A stretch of 64,000 bases of DNA from Herpetosiphon geysericola (lineage in GTDB: Bacteria > Chloroflexota > Chloroflexia > Chloroflexales > Herpetosiphonaceae): positions 62,001 through 126,000 of the forward strand of contig NZ_LGKP01000007.1 of assembly GCF_001306135.1 (NCBI RefSeq), written 5' to 3'. Under the pieces are notes generated by a model, which worked only from the letters and a program-made list of their open reading frames with translations, made no database searches and had not been told where the DNA came from. Every line of letters starts with the position of its first letter. Position 1 is the first letter of the stretch. A program made the translations under genes and the position numbers. Below are positions 45,969 through 55,960 of this stretch, piece by piece.

Positions 45969-46715
45969 TTACAGGGGTTCAGTTGCATAGCGCACAACTT
46001 CAAGCACCTGCGCAGGATCACAGCCATAGATGCCTGCCCCCCAAGCTGCGTTAAGTTCAACCACCGCCCAGCCACGTCCTGCAATTACGCCAACGTCGAT
46101 TACCACAGCACGCGGAAGTTCAACCTGCGGATCATCCAAAAGGTGCTGCAAAAATTGCTCAAGCTCAGCATGTTCCTCGGCAGTGCTCGCAAAATCAGCT
46201 TCATCTTGGGGCGCAGCATAGCGAGCATAAAGCGAAGCAGTACGTAATTGACGATCAAGCACAAAGCAGCGAAATTCCTTCTCCCAAACCACGACTTCCG
46301 CCACCAACACAGGAAGATCAACCGCGTCAGTAGGCAGTTTGTCGTTTGGCATATACACCTTGGCTGGAAAGCGTTTATCGTTTGGCGGTTTTACAAAGGC
46401 TGGCAGCATAGCCTGAGCAGTTTCAATACTGGTTAATTGAATCTGGCGCTGGCGATATTGCATAGGAAGTCGCGGTAGCCAGGTATCTGGCGGTTCAGGG
46501 AGATTCAAACCCAACGCTTCTGCAATCGGGTGGGCAAATCCACCTTCTAGGTAAAGCACAACAGGAGGATTAATCGGCACTTGTGGCGGCGCTGTCCAAT
46601 GAGTAAGCCGCTGAACATGCCAGCCACGTTGAATTGCCGCCCGCCACAAGGCCTGTGAATCTGGCGTATAGCGCGGTGAAAGCACAAGGGTTGGCTGCTG
46701 GTGAACCTCGTCCAT
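45969..46715 (-). CDS. ATP-grasp domain protein (DUF4343-like)
   Basis: A 248-residue protein whose C-terminal part has the ATP-grasp layout: PAFVKPPNDKRFPAKVY (ATP-binding Lys), LVAEVVVWEKEFRCFVLD, and VIDVGVIAGRGWAVVELNAAWGAGIYG, in which the Glu/Asn pair binds Mg-ATP. The last text is typical of DUF4343 proteins. Members are predicted carboxylate-amine ligases with unknown substrate. GAGG lies 9 bases before ATG 46715. The next gene downstream is the small partner at 45558. Confidence 0.75.
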   Translation of the reverse strand: MDEVHQQPTLVLSPRYTPDSQALWRAAIQRGWHVQRLTHWTAPPQVPINPPVVLYLEGGFAHPIAEALGLNLPEPPDTWLPRLPMQYRQRQIQLTSIETAQAMLPAFVKPPNDKRFPAKVYMPNDKLPTDAVDLPVLVAEVVVWEKEFRCFVLDRQLRTASLYARYAAPQDEADFASTAEEHAELEQFLQHLLDDPQVELPRAVVIDVGVIAGRGWAVVELNAAWGAGIYGCDPAQVLEVVRYATEPL

Positions 46716-46734
46716 CGTTACAACCTCGGTTAAT

Positions 46735-46767
46735 CAAAAAGCCCCTCATCAATTGCAGATGAGGGGC
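46735..46767 (-). terminator. rho-independent terminator after the TPR gene
   Basis: GCCCCTCATC (46741-46750) and GATGAGGGGC (46758-46767) form a perfect 10-bp stem with a 7-base loop, followed on the minus strand by TTTTTGATT. It ends the TPR transcript before the ATP-grasp gene. Confidence 0.9.
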
Positions 46768-46781
46768 GAGAGTGAGCCGAA

Positions 46782-47609
46782 CTAGCTGCCCAACTCGTCG
46801 TCGTCGTCGCCGTCGTCGTTATCAACGTCATCGAGGCTCATTTCGTCGAGATCTTCTTCTTCTTCTTCGCCCATTTCATCAACTTCATCGTCGTCATCGC
46901 CATCGAAATCGTAGCGCAACGAGTAATCGCGAACGTATGGCCGGAACGAACCCATATCGCCGCTGAGCTTGCCAGGGAACGAGATTTTGGTGCGTTGCGA
47001 AGGGTGTTGGAAGGTTTCGCGAATTACAATCCGCACTTGGCCATTTTCGATGTGGGCAATCGCTGCCGCATATTTATTGCCGCCATCGATCAACTCGGCC
47101 AAGCGTTGGGCCAATTTTGGCTCGATCCGCCCAATCAAAATGCCATCGCTGGTATACACATTCAGCAAGCGGCCTTCGTGGCGCAACTCGACGCTTTCGC
47201 CACTGCCCAATTGGCTCACCAGCCCTGGGTTAGCAAGATTGGTCAGGGTTGTAATCCCAGTTTTGCCAGTTTCGCTCACAAACAAGCGCAAATCGACCAA
47301 CTCGCGGCTGCGTTGGTTGGTTTTGCCTTCGCTGCTCAACAATGGCGTTAGCTTATCGATGTTGCGGCGCGCAATGATATTGCTTGGAGCCAACTTCAGA
47401 GTTTTTTGATAGGTTTCGAGTGCTTCGCTATACCGATTGACTTCTTGCAAGGCTTTGCCTAAACGGTTATAGGTTTCTGGATCTTCGGCCAGTTCGATTG
47501 CTTTGCGATTGAGTTCAATTGCCGCTTCCCACTGATTATTAGCAGCCTCACTAATCGCCTGATCAATTAAACGATTGCGAATACGCATCTTATCATCTTG
47601 CTTGGACAC
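46782..47609 (-). CDS. TPR protein with acidic tail
   Basis: A 275-residue protein. TPR repeats are near the N-terminus (AANNQWEAAIELNRKAIEL and YNRLGKALQEVNRYSEALETYQK), a beta-rich middle follows, and the last 45 residues are almost all Asp and Glu with a GDDDDE-type run. The GTG at 47609 follows GGAGG at 5 bases, giving MSKQDDKMRIRNRL; the open frame upstream to 47774 lacks a start signal and overlaps the protease gene. Function unknown; the tail could bind basic proteins or cations. Confidence 0.75.
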   Translation of the reverse strand: MSKQDDKMRIRNRLIDQAISEAANNQWEAAIELNRKAIELAEDPETYNRLGKALQEVNRYSEALETYQKTLKLAPSNIIARRNIDKLTPLLSSEGKTNQRSRELVDLRLFVSETGKTGITTLTNLANPGLVSQLGSGESVELRHEGRLLNVYTSDGILIGRIEPKLAQRLAELIDGGNKYAAAIAHIENGQVRIVIRETFQHPSQRTKISFPGKLSGDMGSFRPYVRDYSLRYDFDGDDDDEVDEMGEEEEEDLDEMSLDDVDNDDGDDDDELGS

Positions 47610-47692
47610 TGGTTTCCTCCAGGTTTTAATCACACAGAACGGATGCAGCTCGCGCCACATCCGCTTTAAACTAATCCGAAAACAGCTAATGC

Positions 47693-48622
47693 TTAAACGT
47701 CGAGTTTCAAGGCCGCAAGCAGGCCGAGAAAGCCAACAAAGTTGTTCATGGAGTGGGCTAAAACAGCGCTCCACAAGTTATTGGTGTAGTGGTAGACAAT
47801 CGCTAAGATGACCCCGCCCAAGAAAATTGGAATCAACAAGGCAATATAGCCAGTCGTCACCCCAAAAACGTGCGGCAGCGCAAACATAACTGCGCTCAAC
47901 ACCACGCCCCAAGTTACGCCGAGCTTTTGGCGTAAGGCCCGAAACGCATAGCCCCGAAAAAAGACTTCCTCTAAAAATGGCCCAATAATCACCACAAACA
48001 GGCCAAAGAGGCCAATTTGCAGGTTGCTTGCATCGCGAAATGGGCCTATCAATTGATCTTGCTGATCAGGATTGCTGCCCAAGGCTGTGCCAATTAAGCC
48101 AGAGATAAAGTTGGTCACTAAAAAGCTTATGCCAGCCACAAACCCAAGCCCCAAGGCAAGGCCCAGCTTTTTGCTGTTTAGCCCAAACCACGCCAAGGGT
48201 AATTTGCGCAGCAGCTTGACCCGCAAGATGCTTGCCATGGTAAAGCCTAAGCCCAAGGTCGGCGCATTCAGCAACATAAAGGTTGGGTCGGTCAGCAACC
48301 CTTGAATCTCATCAAGGCTGCTTAAACCCTTGGCCAGCATATAGCCAACCATAATTACCACTTGCAAAATGACCGCAATCAAAAAGCCAATAATCAAATC
48401 GGGCAATACCCAATAGGCCATTGGCGTGCTGCTTTGACCTTCTTCGGTTACAAGCACCTGCGGCACTTGATAGGCCTGATCGGCTGGATACCAACCAGCT
48501 TGCTGTATTTGCTGTTGGGGCAAAGCTTGCGGTGGGGCAATTGGTGGTTGCGGTACGCCGCCCAAGGCTTTTAATACTGCGTCGTTGCGTTCGCGCTGTT
48601 GGTCGTCGTTGCCGTAGCTCAT
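47693..48622 (-). CDS. CPBP-family intramembrane protease
   Basis: A 309-residue membrane protein. A Pro/Gln-rich cytoplasmic N-terminus precedes about eight TM segments. The CPBP (CAAX-like) motifs are FLEEVFFRGYAFRAL (EExxxR) and HSMNN near the C-terminus, the predicted metal-binding residues. Such proteases occur in RiPP processing, sortase-like and housekeeping settings; here there is no RiPP gene nearby. ATG 48622 overlaps the miaB stop as ATGA, implying coupling. Confidence 0.87.
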   Translation of the reverse strand: MSYGNDDQQRERNDAVLKALGGVPQPPIAPPQALPQQQIQQAGWYPADQAYQVPQVLVTEEGQSSTPMAYWVLPDLIIGFLIAVILQVVIMVGYMLAKGLSSLDEIQGLLTDPTFMLLNAPTLGLGFTMASILRVKLLRKLPLAWFGLNSKKLGLALGLGFVAGISFLVTNFISGLIGTALGSNPDQQDQLIGPFRDASNLQIGLFGLFVVIIGPFLEEVFFRGYAFRALRQKLGVTWGVVLSAVMFALPHVFGVTTGYIALLIPIFLGGVILAIVYHYTNNLWSAVLAHSMNNFVGFLGLLAALKLDV

Positions 48623-49938
48623 ACTGCACCTACTGCCAGCGCTTCGCCAACCAGATCGCCGCCTAGCCACCATGGCCTGGTTTCGGTCACATGAATGTTG
48701 ACCACTTTGCCATACCAATTGCCTTCGGCCTCGAAAAAGACCAATTTGTTGTTGCGATCGCGACCGCGCCACTTGCCTTTGGTAAATTCTTCGACCAACA
48801 CTTCAACATCATGGCCTAAAAGCTCTTCGTTGCGCTCAGTAATAATTCGTTCTTGCAAACGCTCAAGCGCAATCCGGCGATATTGCTTTTCTCCATGTTC
48901 AACTGCCAAAGCTGGGTCAAGCTCCATCTCGCCAGCTTTGGTGCCAGGCCGCGAGGAATAGGCAGCAATATGCACTTTATCGAAGCGCAAATTTTCGACC
49001 ATTTCCAACGTGCGCTCGAACATCTCGCGGGTTTCGCCAGGATGGCCAACAATAATATCGGTGCTCAACGAGACATTCGGTATAATCTCGCGAATCCGTT
49101 CGATCAATTTGGTGTATTTGGCGACGGTATAGCCGCGCTTCATCACCTTGAGCAATTGATCATCGCCTGCCTGAATTGGCAAGTTGATGTCGGGCATCAC
49201 TTTGGGCAAGCGGGCAATTGTGTGTAATAATTTTTCGCTCATAAAGGCTGGGTGCGAGGTCAAGAAGCGCAAGCGCACCAAACCCGGGGTATCGTGAATA
49301 TAGTCGAGCAAATCGGCAAGGTCGGGTCGCCCGGGCAAATCGTGGCCATACGAATCGACAATTTGGCCCAGCAAGGTAATTTCCTTGGCTCCACGGGCAC
49401 AAATTCGGCGCACTTCATCGGCAATTTCGGCCATGGAGCGTGAGCGCTCTTTGCCACGACGCAGCGGAATCACACAATAGGCACACGACATATTGCAGCC
49501 ATAATTGATTGGCACATGCACATTGACTGGCGGCACTTCCCAATCGGCGACTGGCAAGGCAGGCTCGTCAAGCTGGTAGATTGGGTTTGGCGCTAAGGCC
49601 AACACTTCGTCAACCGCCGATGGCGAGACAAAGTGATCAACCATTGGTAATTTTTTCTTGAAGATCGATTGATTATTTGGGCCGACCATACAGCCCCACA
49701 GCACAATTTTGGTATCAGGCCGCTCGCGCTTGATCCGTTGAATATCGGTAATTTTGCCGATAATCTTTTCTTCAGCATTGGCGCGCACTGAGCACGAATT
49801 TAATACAATAAAATCGGCATCTTCTGCTTGCTCAGCAGGAGTATAGCCTACCCCTTGCAGCGCCGATTCGAGACGCTCTGAATCAGAGACGTTCATTTGA
49901 CAGCCAACTGTCCATACAAAATAGCGATTTCGTTCCAT
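48619..49938 (-). CDS. miaB: tRNA-2-methylthio-N6-isopentenyladenosine synthase
   Basis: A 439-residue radical-SAM methylthiotransferase modifying A37 of tRNAs. The N-terminal MTTase cysteines are in GCQMNVSDSE, NSCSVRANAEEK and WGCMVG. The radical-SAM triad is CNMSCAYC. A TRAM domain closes the C-terminus (VEVLVEEFTKGKWRGRDRNNKLVFF). Length and order fit MiaB rather than MtaB or RimO. The gene ends in an ATGA overlap with the CPBP gene. Confidence 0.95.
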   Translation of the reverse strand: MERNRYFVWTVGCQMNVSDSERLESALQGVGYTPAEQAEDADFIVLNSCSVRANAEEKIIGKITDIQRIKRERPDTKIVLWGCMVGPNNQSIFKKKLPMVDHFVSPSAVDEVLALAPNPIYQLDEPALPVADWEVPPVNVHVPINYGCNMSCAYCVIPLRRGKERSRSMAEIADEVRRICARGAKEITLLGQIVDSYGHDLPGRPDLADLLDYIHDTPGLVRLRFLTSHPAFMSEKLLHTIARLPKVMPDINLPIQAGDDQLLKVMKRGYTVAKYTKLIERIREIIPNVSLSTDIIVGHPGETREMFERTLEMVENLRFDKVHIAAYSSRPGTKAGEMELDPALAVEHGEKQYRRIALERLQERIITERNEELLGHDVEVLVEEFTKGKWRGRDRNNKLVFFEAEGNWYGKVVNIHVTETRPWWLGGDLVGEALAVGAV

Positions 49939-50109
49939 AACCCTATAGCCTTTACGTCGTTAATAGCAAAAGTCGCAGCATTATAGCCTAGGAATCAGGC
50001 CATCGCAACCGTCGCAAGCGAGAGTTTAAGCCAATTAAGCCACGTTTGCAGCCCAAAAAGCCTTGCTTGTATTGTGCCACGTTTTTCTGATTCGGCCCAA
50101 AATGAGATA

Positions 50110-51564
50110 TTAATGAATGCTCAGAGTTCCAAGTCGATAGCGGCCATCATCCTGCTTGCCTTCGATCGCCAACTGTAACGGCTGCACATAGCGATTGATT
50201 GCAGGTGCAACGATGCTCACTTCGTATTCGCCTGCTGGCAACGAAAATTGATCAAATTGCTGGCTATGTTGATAGGCTTGGCTTGGCAGCACCAGGCGCA
50301 AATCAAGGCTCGCTTCTGCTTGCCACACCACTGTCTGAGCGCGATCGCGCACTTGCCATACCAACGGCCAGCGCTCATAAATCGGGGCAACTCCTGCATT
50401 TTGCCATGTGCTTTCGAGGTGCAGTTGCTGATCGCGAACGGCGAGTTTGATGCTGCTTGGCGCATAGCGATAGCCAGCTAATGTGCCAGCCAGCCCAAAA
50501 TTGTGAATATCAGCCTGCGTCCAGTTGCTTGCTTGTTCAGGGCAATTAACTGGATCACGCCAAAAATCCCACGGCCCTTCACGATAGGGCTGGGCAAAAT
50601 TACCATTGCTCACATACGAAATATGATAGGAAATAACCTGAGTTTGGGCAGCCAAAAACTGGCCGCTATAATCGTGCTCGCCATATTCGCCAATCATCTC
50701 GCTAAAAATTGGCGCTACTTTCCAACGTTCAGCGACCAATGGGCCAATTGCTTGGCCATCAACCGTTATCTCACTTTGGATCAGTTGGTCGATATTTTGC
50801 ATTTGCTCAGGCATGCCCAACGCATCGCGGGTGATGCTCCAATAGGGCTGCTTGGTCATCGCATAGTAAAACACTGGATTCTTGCTTAGCGGAATCGAAA
50901 TGAGGAAATGCTGGCTAAGCCGAGTGTGCCAACTATCAACTAGCCATCGAGCAGTATCCTCATTGGCCCACATCACATGGCTTTTATCAGCATTCCACGG
51001 CAAATAGCCCTCGCCATAGCGGCCATAACTACGCATCTGCACGCCCAAAATCCGCTGATCGCCAGCAAATTCGGCCACAAAGCCATCGAGCAAGGCTTCA
51101 AGTCGCGCTTGCACATAGTCATGATTGTAATTTGGATACCAATCGCCCTCGAAGCTGGCGCCAAATGCAGCCTGTTGCAAATATTCAGGCATAAATGGGC
51201 CATTGCTGCTTGGGCCAGCACTCGCGCCTAACCCAAGCCAAACCCGCTGGCCTTGCGCTTCTGCACTATCCAACAATTGGTGGATCGGCTGCCAGTTATA
51301 GTGATTTTCACTTGGCTCAAGCGCCGCCCACGTCCAACGATCGTAGCGCTCGCGATTCGAAATTAATTTTGCTGGGCAAATCATGGTTTGGCCGCGCCAT
51401 TGATACAGCCCGCGCCCAGGATTGGCTAGCTCTGCTTGCTCAATTGGAATAATCGTTGGCGTGAATATTTGCCAATTTGGGCTAGTTTGAGGCCGCAGCA
51501 CATACCAAACCACGCCCAATCCAGCCACTACCAAAAGCCCAATCAGCACCTTAACTGTTCGCAT
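50110..51564 (-). CDS. secreted DUF4832-like TIM-barrel protein
   Basis: A 484-residue protein with an N-terminal signal anchor (VKVLIGLLVVAGLGVVWYVL), then a glycoside-hydrolase-like barrel (ANPGRGLYQWRG, RWTWAALEPSENHYNW, GRYGEGYLPWN) and a C-terminal beta domain with TWQNAGVAPIYERWP, the DUF4832 hallmark. Members look like surface glycan-active enzymes without a proven activity. The frame extends to 51636; ATG 51564 with AAGGA upstream gives a normal signal sequence. Confidence 0.8.
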   Translation of the reverse strand: MRTVKVLIGLLVVAGLGVVWYVLRPQTSPNWQIFTPTIIPIEQAELANPGRGLYQWRGQTMICPAKLISNRERYDRWTWAALEPSENHYNWQPIHQLLDSAEAQGQRVWLGLGASAGPSSNGPFMPEYLQQAAFGASFEGDWYPNYNHDYVQARLEALLDGFVAEFAGDQRILGVQMRSYGRYGEGYLPWNADKSHVMWANEDTARWLVDSWHTRLSQHFLISIPLSKNPVFYYAMTKQPYWSITRDALGMPEQMQNIDQLIQSEITVDGQAIGPLVAERWKVAPIFSEMIGEYGEHDYSGQFLAAQTQVISYHISYVSNGNFAQPYREGPWDFWRDPVNCPEQASNWTQADIHNFGLAGTLAGYRYAPSSIKLAVRDQQLHLESTWQNAGVAPIYERWPLVWQVRDRAQTVVWQAEASLDLRLVLPSQAYQHSQQFDQFSLPAGEYEVSIVAPAINRYVQPLQLAIEGKQDDGRYRLGTLSIH

Positions 51565-52049
51565 TGCCCAATCCTTTATACCAATCATCATTATTCTAGC
51601 ATCGATTGTTGCGCAGTCAGGAATAAGGATGAACATCAGAAAGCAAAAGAAAAAAGGGTTCAGGGGTCAGGTATTAGGCTTTGGGCATTAGAAATTAATA
51701 ATCTGTAGCTCAAAAACTCATCATTCGTGCAATTCGTAGCCAAACTATTAACGCAGAGGCACAGAGAAAAGTCAAAAGTCAAAAGTCAAAAGTCAGAAAG
51801 GGTCAGGAATAAGGCTTTGGGCTATGGGAACAATAATCACATCAATCTGTGCAATCTGTGGCTAAAATTAGGATGAGGGATGAAGAATGAAGGGCCAGCG
51901 GGATAAACAGAGATCCATCATGGACAGAAGGAACAGCATCCAAACAATCTGTGCCAATCTGTGGCCAAAAATGTAACCTTCGTGCCCTTCGCGTTCTTCG
52001 TGGCCTTCGCGGTTATAGCCCTTCGTGCCCTTCGTGTTCCTTCGTGGAT
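51565..52049. repeat. repeat-word intergenic region
   Basis: It includes AAAAGTC repeated four times at 51768-51800, TTAACGCAGAGG, GAATAAGGCTTTGGGC, CAATCTGTGGC, CTTCGTGCCCTTCG and CGTGGATC words. The first 70 bp next to the barrel gene are unique. No gene is recognised. Confidence 0.75.
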
Positions 52050-52090
52050 CAAAAAAGCTGCGTTCGATCGACAAGCAATCAAACGCAGCT
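52050..52090 (-). terminator. rho-independent terminator of hflX
   Basis: On the minus strand AGCTGCGTT pairs with AACGCAGCT across a 17-base loop that itself adds three pairs, followed by TTTTTT. It lies 16 bp after the hflX stop. Confidence 0.85.
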
Positions 52091-52105
52091 CTGGGCAAAA
52101 TAAAA

Positions 52106-53440
52106 TTATTTCAGGCGATATTGCTCGTAGCGATGGGCAAATTGGCGTGGCACTGCACCCTTAATTGTCGTGCCTTCTTCGCCAAATTCTTCGCTTTCGA
52201 TCATGCCACGTTCGTGCCAAAGCGCCACAAGCTCGTTGGCTTTGTAGGGAATCATGACCTCGAATTTGACCATACGCTCCATCAACATTTGCTCAATTGC
52301 CGCTTGCAAGCGATCAATCCCGATGTTTTGTTGGGCCGAAATCGCCACCCAGCGGTCGATTGGCAAGCCCAACTCGGTGATCATGCGTACAATTTCAGTG
52401 TCGCTCGGTACATCGATTTTGTCGATTTTGTTGAAGACCGTCAGAATTGGCTTATCTTGGACTTTTAGCTCGCTGAGCGTATCCATCACGGTTTTGAATT
52501 GTTCTTCAACATTCGGATGAGTCAAATCCAAAACGTGCAACAATACATCGGCTTCGGCGATTTCTTCCAAGGTAGCGCGAAACGCAGCGACCAAGGCAGT
52601 TGGCAAGCGTTGAATAAAACCGACGGTATCGGTCATCAATACTGCACGGCCACCAGGCAAGGCAACCTTGCGCGTAGTTGGGTCGAGCGTGGCAAACAAC
52701 ATATCTGCGGCCAGCACATCTGCTTGGGCCAAGCGATTGAGCAGGGTCGATTTGCCAGCGTTAGTATAGCCAACCACCGAAATGATCGGCAAGCCCGATT
52801 CTTGGCGATTTTGGCGATACAGCTCGCGGTGGCGATGCACATCGGCCAATTGCTCTTTCAACAAGGCAATGCGTTTGCCAATAATCCGTTGGTCGCTTTC
52901 GAGCTGGGTTTCACCAGGCCCGCGCAAACCAACCCCGACCCCTGAACCGCCGCCACCGCCGCCAGATTGGCGCTCAAGGTGCGTCCAAGCGCGACGCAAA
53001 CGCGGCAGCAAATAATCGTATTGAGCAAGCTCAACCTGCAAACTCCCTTCGCGGGTGCGGGCATGTTGAGCAAAAATATCCAAAATCAAGGTCGTGCGAT
53101 CAATCACCTTAACTTTGATCAGTTCTTCGAGGTTACGGGCTTGCGAAGGCGAAAGCTCCTCGTCGAAAATCACCACATCATAGGGCGTTTCCGAACGCAA
53201 ATCAGCAACTTCGCGCACTTTGCCTGGCCCGATATAGGTTTTGGGATTAGGATGATCAAGCTTTTGCGAAACCGTGCCAACCACTTCGAGGCCAGCGGTA
53301 TCGGCGAGCAAGGCCAATTCATCGAGTGAATCGTCGATGTGCCAAGCTTCGCGGTTATTATAAACATCGCCCCCAACTAACAGGGCGCGTTCCTTAGGTT
53401 TGGCGGTAACATGCATTTTTTCCCGAACGGTATTACTCAT
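52106..53440 (-). CDS. hflX: GTPase HflX
   Basis: A 444-residue ribosome-associated GTPase. The N-terminal HflX domain has TYIGPGKVREVADL and a Gly-rich linker (SGGGGGGSGVGVGLRGPGETQLE), the family hallmark. The GTPase domain has VVGYTNAGKSTLLNRL (G1), DTVGFIQRLP (G3) and FNKIDK (G4). AAGGAG lies 4 bases before ATG 53440; the frame to 53467 has no site. HflX splits stalled ribosomes under heat stress. Confidence 0.95.
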   Translation of the reverse strand: MSNTVREKMHVTAKPKERALLVGGDVYNNREAWHIDDSLDELALLADTAGLEVVGTVSQKLDHPNPKTYIGPGKVREVADLRSETPYDVVIFDEELSPSQARNLEELIKVKVIDRTTLILDIFAQHARTREGSLQVELAQYDYLLPRLRRAWTHLERQSGGGGGGSGVGVGLRGPGETQLESDQRIIGKRIALLKEQLADVHRHRELYRQNRQESGLPIISVVGYTNAGKSTLLNRLAQADVLAADMLFATLDPTTRKVALPGGRAVLMTDTVGFIQRLPTALVAAFRATLEEIAEADVLLHVLDLTHPNVEEQFKTVMDTLSELKVQDKPILTVFNKIDKIDVPSDTEIVRMITELGLPIDRWVAISAQQNIGIDRLQAAIEQMLMERMVKFEVMIPYKANELVALWHERGMIESEEFGEEGTTIKGAVPRQFAHRYEQYRLK

Positions 53441-53664
53441 ACAACTCCTTAAAATTTTTCTGCCCACAGCGTGATTAACTGCAAAATCGATAATGTTGTT
53501 CTTTTACCATAACTTGATCATTTGAGTTCCGCCTTTCACCAAGGATACGCTGTGGTTGCTCTTTGCTGATACTGTAGCATAATTTTGGCCATGGCTCATC
53601 CCTCGCACGACTGATTTTGCTATGCGATAATGGGGTTAATTGTGTGACGCAAGGAGGCGTAGCG

Positions 53665-55740
53665 ATGACTGAACAGATCCATTATCGAACCTGCCCACTC
53701 TGCGAGGCGATGTGTGGCTTGGCGATTACGGTGGCCGATGGCACAGTTAAGCAGATTCGTGGCGATCAGGCAGATCCGCTTAGTCGCGGCCATATTTGCC
53801 CCAAAGGGAGCGCGCTTGGCGATATTCACCACGACCCTGATCGCTTGCGCCAGCCGTTGCAACGCCGCGCTGATGGCTGGCATGCAATCGGTTGGGACGA
53901 AGCGTTTGATTATGCTGCCAGCCAATTAAAGCAGCTTCAGGCTCGCTATGGCCCCGATAGCATCGCGATTTATCAGGGTAATCCTTCGGTGCACAATCTT
54001 GGCACGGCCTTGGGGGCTGGCGCATTCGTGCGCAGCTTACGTACCAAAAACCGCTTTTCGGCCAGTTCAGTCGATCAATGGCCCCATCAATTGGTGGTTT
54101 ATCACATGTATGGACATCAATTGATGCTGCCAATTCCCGATCTCGATCGAACCCAGTTTTTATTGATGTTTGGGGCGAATCCGGCGGTTTCAAATGGCAG
54201 CATTATGAGCGCTCCCGATATCAAACGCCGTTTGAAGGCCATTCAGCAGCGTGGCGGCCAAATCGTGGTCTTTGATCCACGCCAAACCGAAACTGCCCAA
54301 CTGGCCGATCAACATTATTTTATTCAGCCAGGTAGCGATGGCTTAGTTTTGGCGGCGCTGATTCACACAATTCTCAAGGAAGGCTGGGCTAATCCTGGGC
54401 GCTTAGCTGGTTTTACCCATGGCCTTGACGAACTGGAAAGCTTGTTCGAGCGGTTTAGCCCTGCTGCGGTCGCTGCGATTTCAGGAGTCGCCGCCAGCAC
54501 CATTCTGCAACTAGCCCATGATTTTGCGCATGCCAGCAGCGCTGTCTGTTATGGCAGGATTGGCGTTTCGATCCAGCAGTTTGGCACGCTGAGCCAATGG
54601 CTGATTCAGGTGCTCAACATCATCACTGGTAATCTGGATCGCGAGGGCGGCTCGATGTTTACCACGCCTGCCTTCGATACCTTGCCGCTTGGCAGCAAAG
54701 GCAATGTTGGCCGCTGGCATACCCGCGTGCGCAACTTACCAGAATTTGCTGGCGAATTGCCTTCGGCTGCAATGGCCGAAGAAATGTTAACTCCTGGCGA
54801 AGGCCAAATTCGCGGCTTAATCACCTCGGCAGGCAACCCAGTTTTATCAACGCCTAATGGTCAGCAACTTGATCGGGCCTTGGCTGGGCTTGAGTTTATG
54901 CTCTCGATTGATTTTTATTTGAATGAAACAACCCGCCATGCCCATTTGATTTTGCCGCCAAGCTCGCCCTTGGAGCATGATCATTATGATGTGCTATTTC
55001 ACAATTTGGCAATTCGCAACACCGCCAAATACAGCCCTGCGCTATTTGAAATCGATGAGCATGCGCGCCACGATTGGCAAATTTTTGGCGAATTGACCCA
55101 ACGTCTGAGCGAAAAAGAGAACCGCATCTTTCCGCCAAAAGCGATGCTTGAACGTGGATTGCGCTCAGGGCCATATGCGATTCAGCTCAGCGAATTGGCC
55201 CAACAGCCGCATGGCATCGACCTTGGGCCATTGCAGCCACGGCTGCCAGAGCGCTTATTTACCGACGATAAACAGATTCAGCTGATTCCGCCAGCAATTG
55301 CCAATGATTTGGATCGCTTGGCCGAGTTATTGCAGCAAGCGCCAAGCAAGCAATTACGTTTGATTAGTCGACGCCAACTGCGTAGCAACAATTCATGGAT
55401 GCACAATAGTCAACGCTTGGTTAAGGGCGATGATCGTTGTACCTTGCAAATGCACCCAGACGATGCTGAGCAACGCCACTTGCAGCATGGTCAAACTGTT
55501 AAAATCAGCTCGCAGGTTGGCAGCATTGAAGCAAGCTTAGAAATTAACCAAGTAATGATGCCTGGCGTTGTCAGCTTGCCTCATGGCTGGGGTCATCGCT
55601 ACCCAGATACGAAATTGCAGATTGCTCAAGCCCGCCCTGGCAGCAGCATCAACGACTTAACCGATGACCAAGCGATCGATCCCCTTAGTGGCAACGCTGC
55701 ATTAAATGGCATCGTTGTCGAGGTTGAGGCCAGCGCATAA
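53665..55740 (+). CDS. molybdopterin oxidoreductase, Fe-S containing
   Basis: A 691-residue enzyme of the DMSO reductase/formate dehydrogenase superfamily. The 4Fe-4S cysteines are at C9, C12, C16 (TCPLCEAMCG) and the later GHICPKG. Molybdopterin contacts follow (FDPRQTETAQLADQHYFIQPGSDGLVLAAL; PPSSPLEHDHYDV; SLPHGWGH). RFSASSVDQWPHQ sits where the Mo ligand region is expected, with Ser rather than Cys most likely, so the metal ligand and substrate are undecided. AAGGAGG precedes ATG 53665; the earlier in-frame start at 53617 lacks a site. No dedicated partner subunits are adjacent. Confidence 0.88.
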   Translation: MTEQIHYRTCPLCEAMCGLAITVADGTVKQIRGDQADPLSRGHICPKGSALGDIHHDPDRLRQPLQRRADGWHAIGWDEAFDYAASQLKQLQARYGPDSIAIYQGNPSVHNLGTALGAGAFVRSLRTKNRFSASSVDQWPHQLVVYHMYGHQLMLPIPDLDRTQFLLMFGANPAVSNGSIMSAPDIKRRLKAIQQRGGQIVVFDPRQTETAQLADQHYFIQPGSDGLVLAALIHTILKEGWANPGRLAGFTHGLDELESLFERFSPAAVAAISGVAASTILQLAHDFAHASSAVCYGRIGVSIQQFGTLSQWLIQVLNIITGNLDREGGSMFTTPAFDTLPLGSKGNVGRWHTRVRNLPEFAGELPSAAMAEEMLTPGEGQIRGLITSAGNPVLSTPNGQQLDRALAGLEFMLSIDFYLNETTRHAHLILPPSSPLEHDHYDVLFHNLAIRNTAKYSPALFEIDEHARHDWQIFGELTQRLSEKENRIFPPKAMLERGLRSGPYAIQLSELAQQPHGIDLGPLQPRLPERLFTDDKQIQLIPPAIANDLDRLAELLQQAPSKQLRLISRRQLRSNNSWMHNSQRLVKGDDRCTLQMHPDDAEQRHLQHGQTVKISSQVGSIEASLEINQVMMPGVVSLPHGWGHRYPDTKLQIAQARPGSSINDLTDDQAIDPLSGNAALNGIVVEVEASA

Positions 55741-55960
55741 GGTTAACGAAACCACGAAGAGCACGAAGAGCACGAAGGACGAAACCACGAAGAGCACGAA
55801 GAGCACGAAGCTTGATCCCAACAAAACTCCGCGTTCTTCGTGGTTAAATTTCATCCCTCATAATTCATCCTTCATCCCTCATCCTTCTGATTTCTGCCTT
55901 TTGCCTTTTGATTTGGCATTTCATCCTTCATCCTTCATCCTTCATCCTTCATCCTTTCGT
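55741..55960. repeat. GAAGAGCAC and TTCATCC arrays
   Basis: GAAGAGCAC repeats (about 55755-55812) give way to TTCATCC/TTCTGCC heptamers up to about 55957, between the oxidoreductase and the convergent sigma-factor gene. No gene is seen. Confidence 0.75.

Noticed and set aside
47693..48622. CPBP protease as maturation protease of a RiPP
   Set aside because: It is coupled to miaB and lies more than 10 kb from either RiPP locus; nothing ties it to them.
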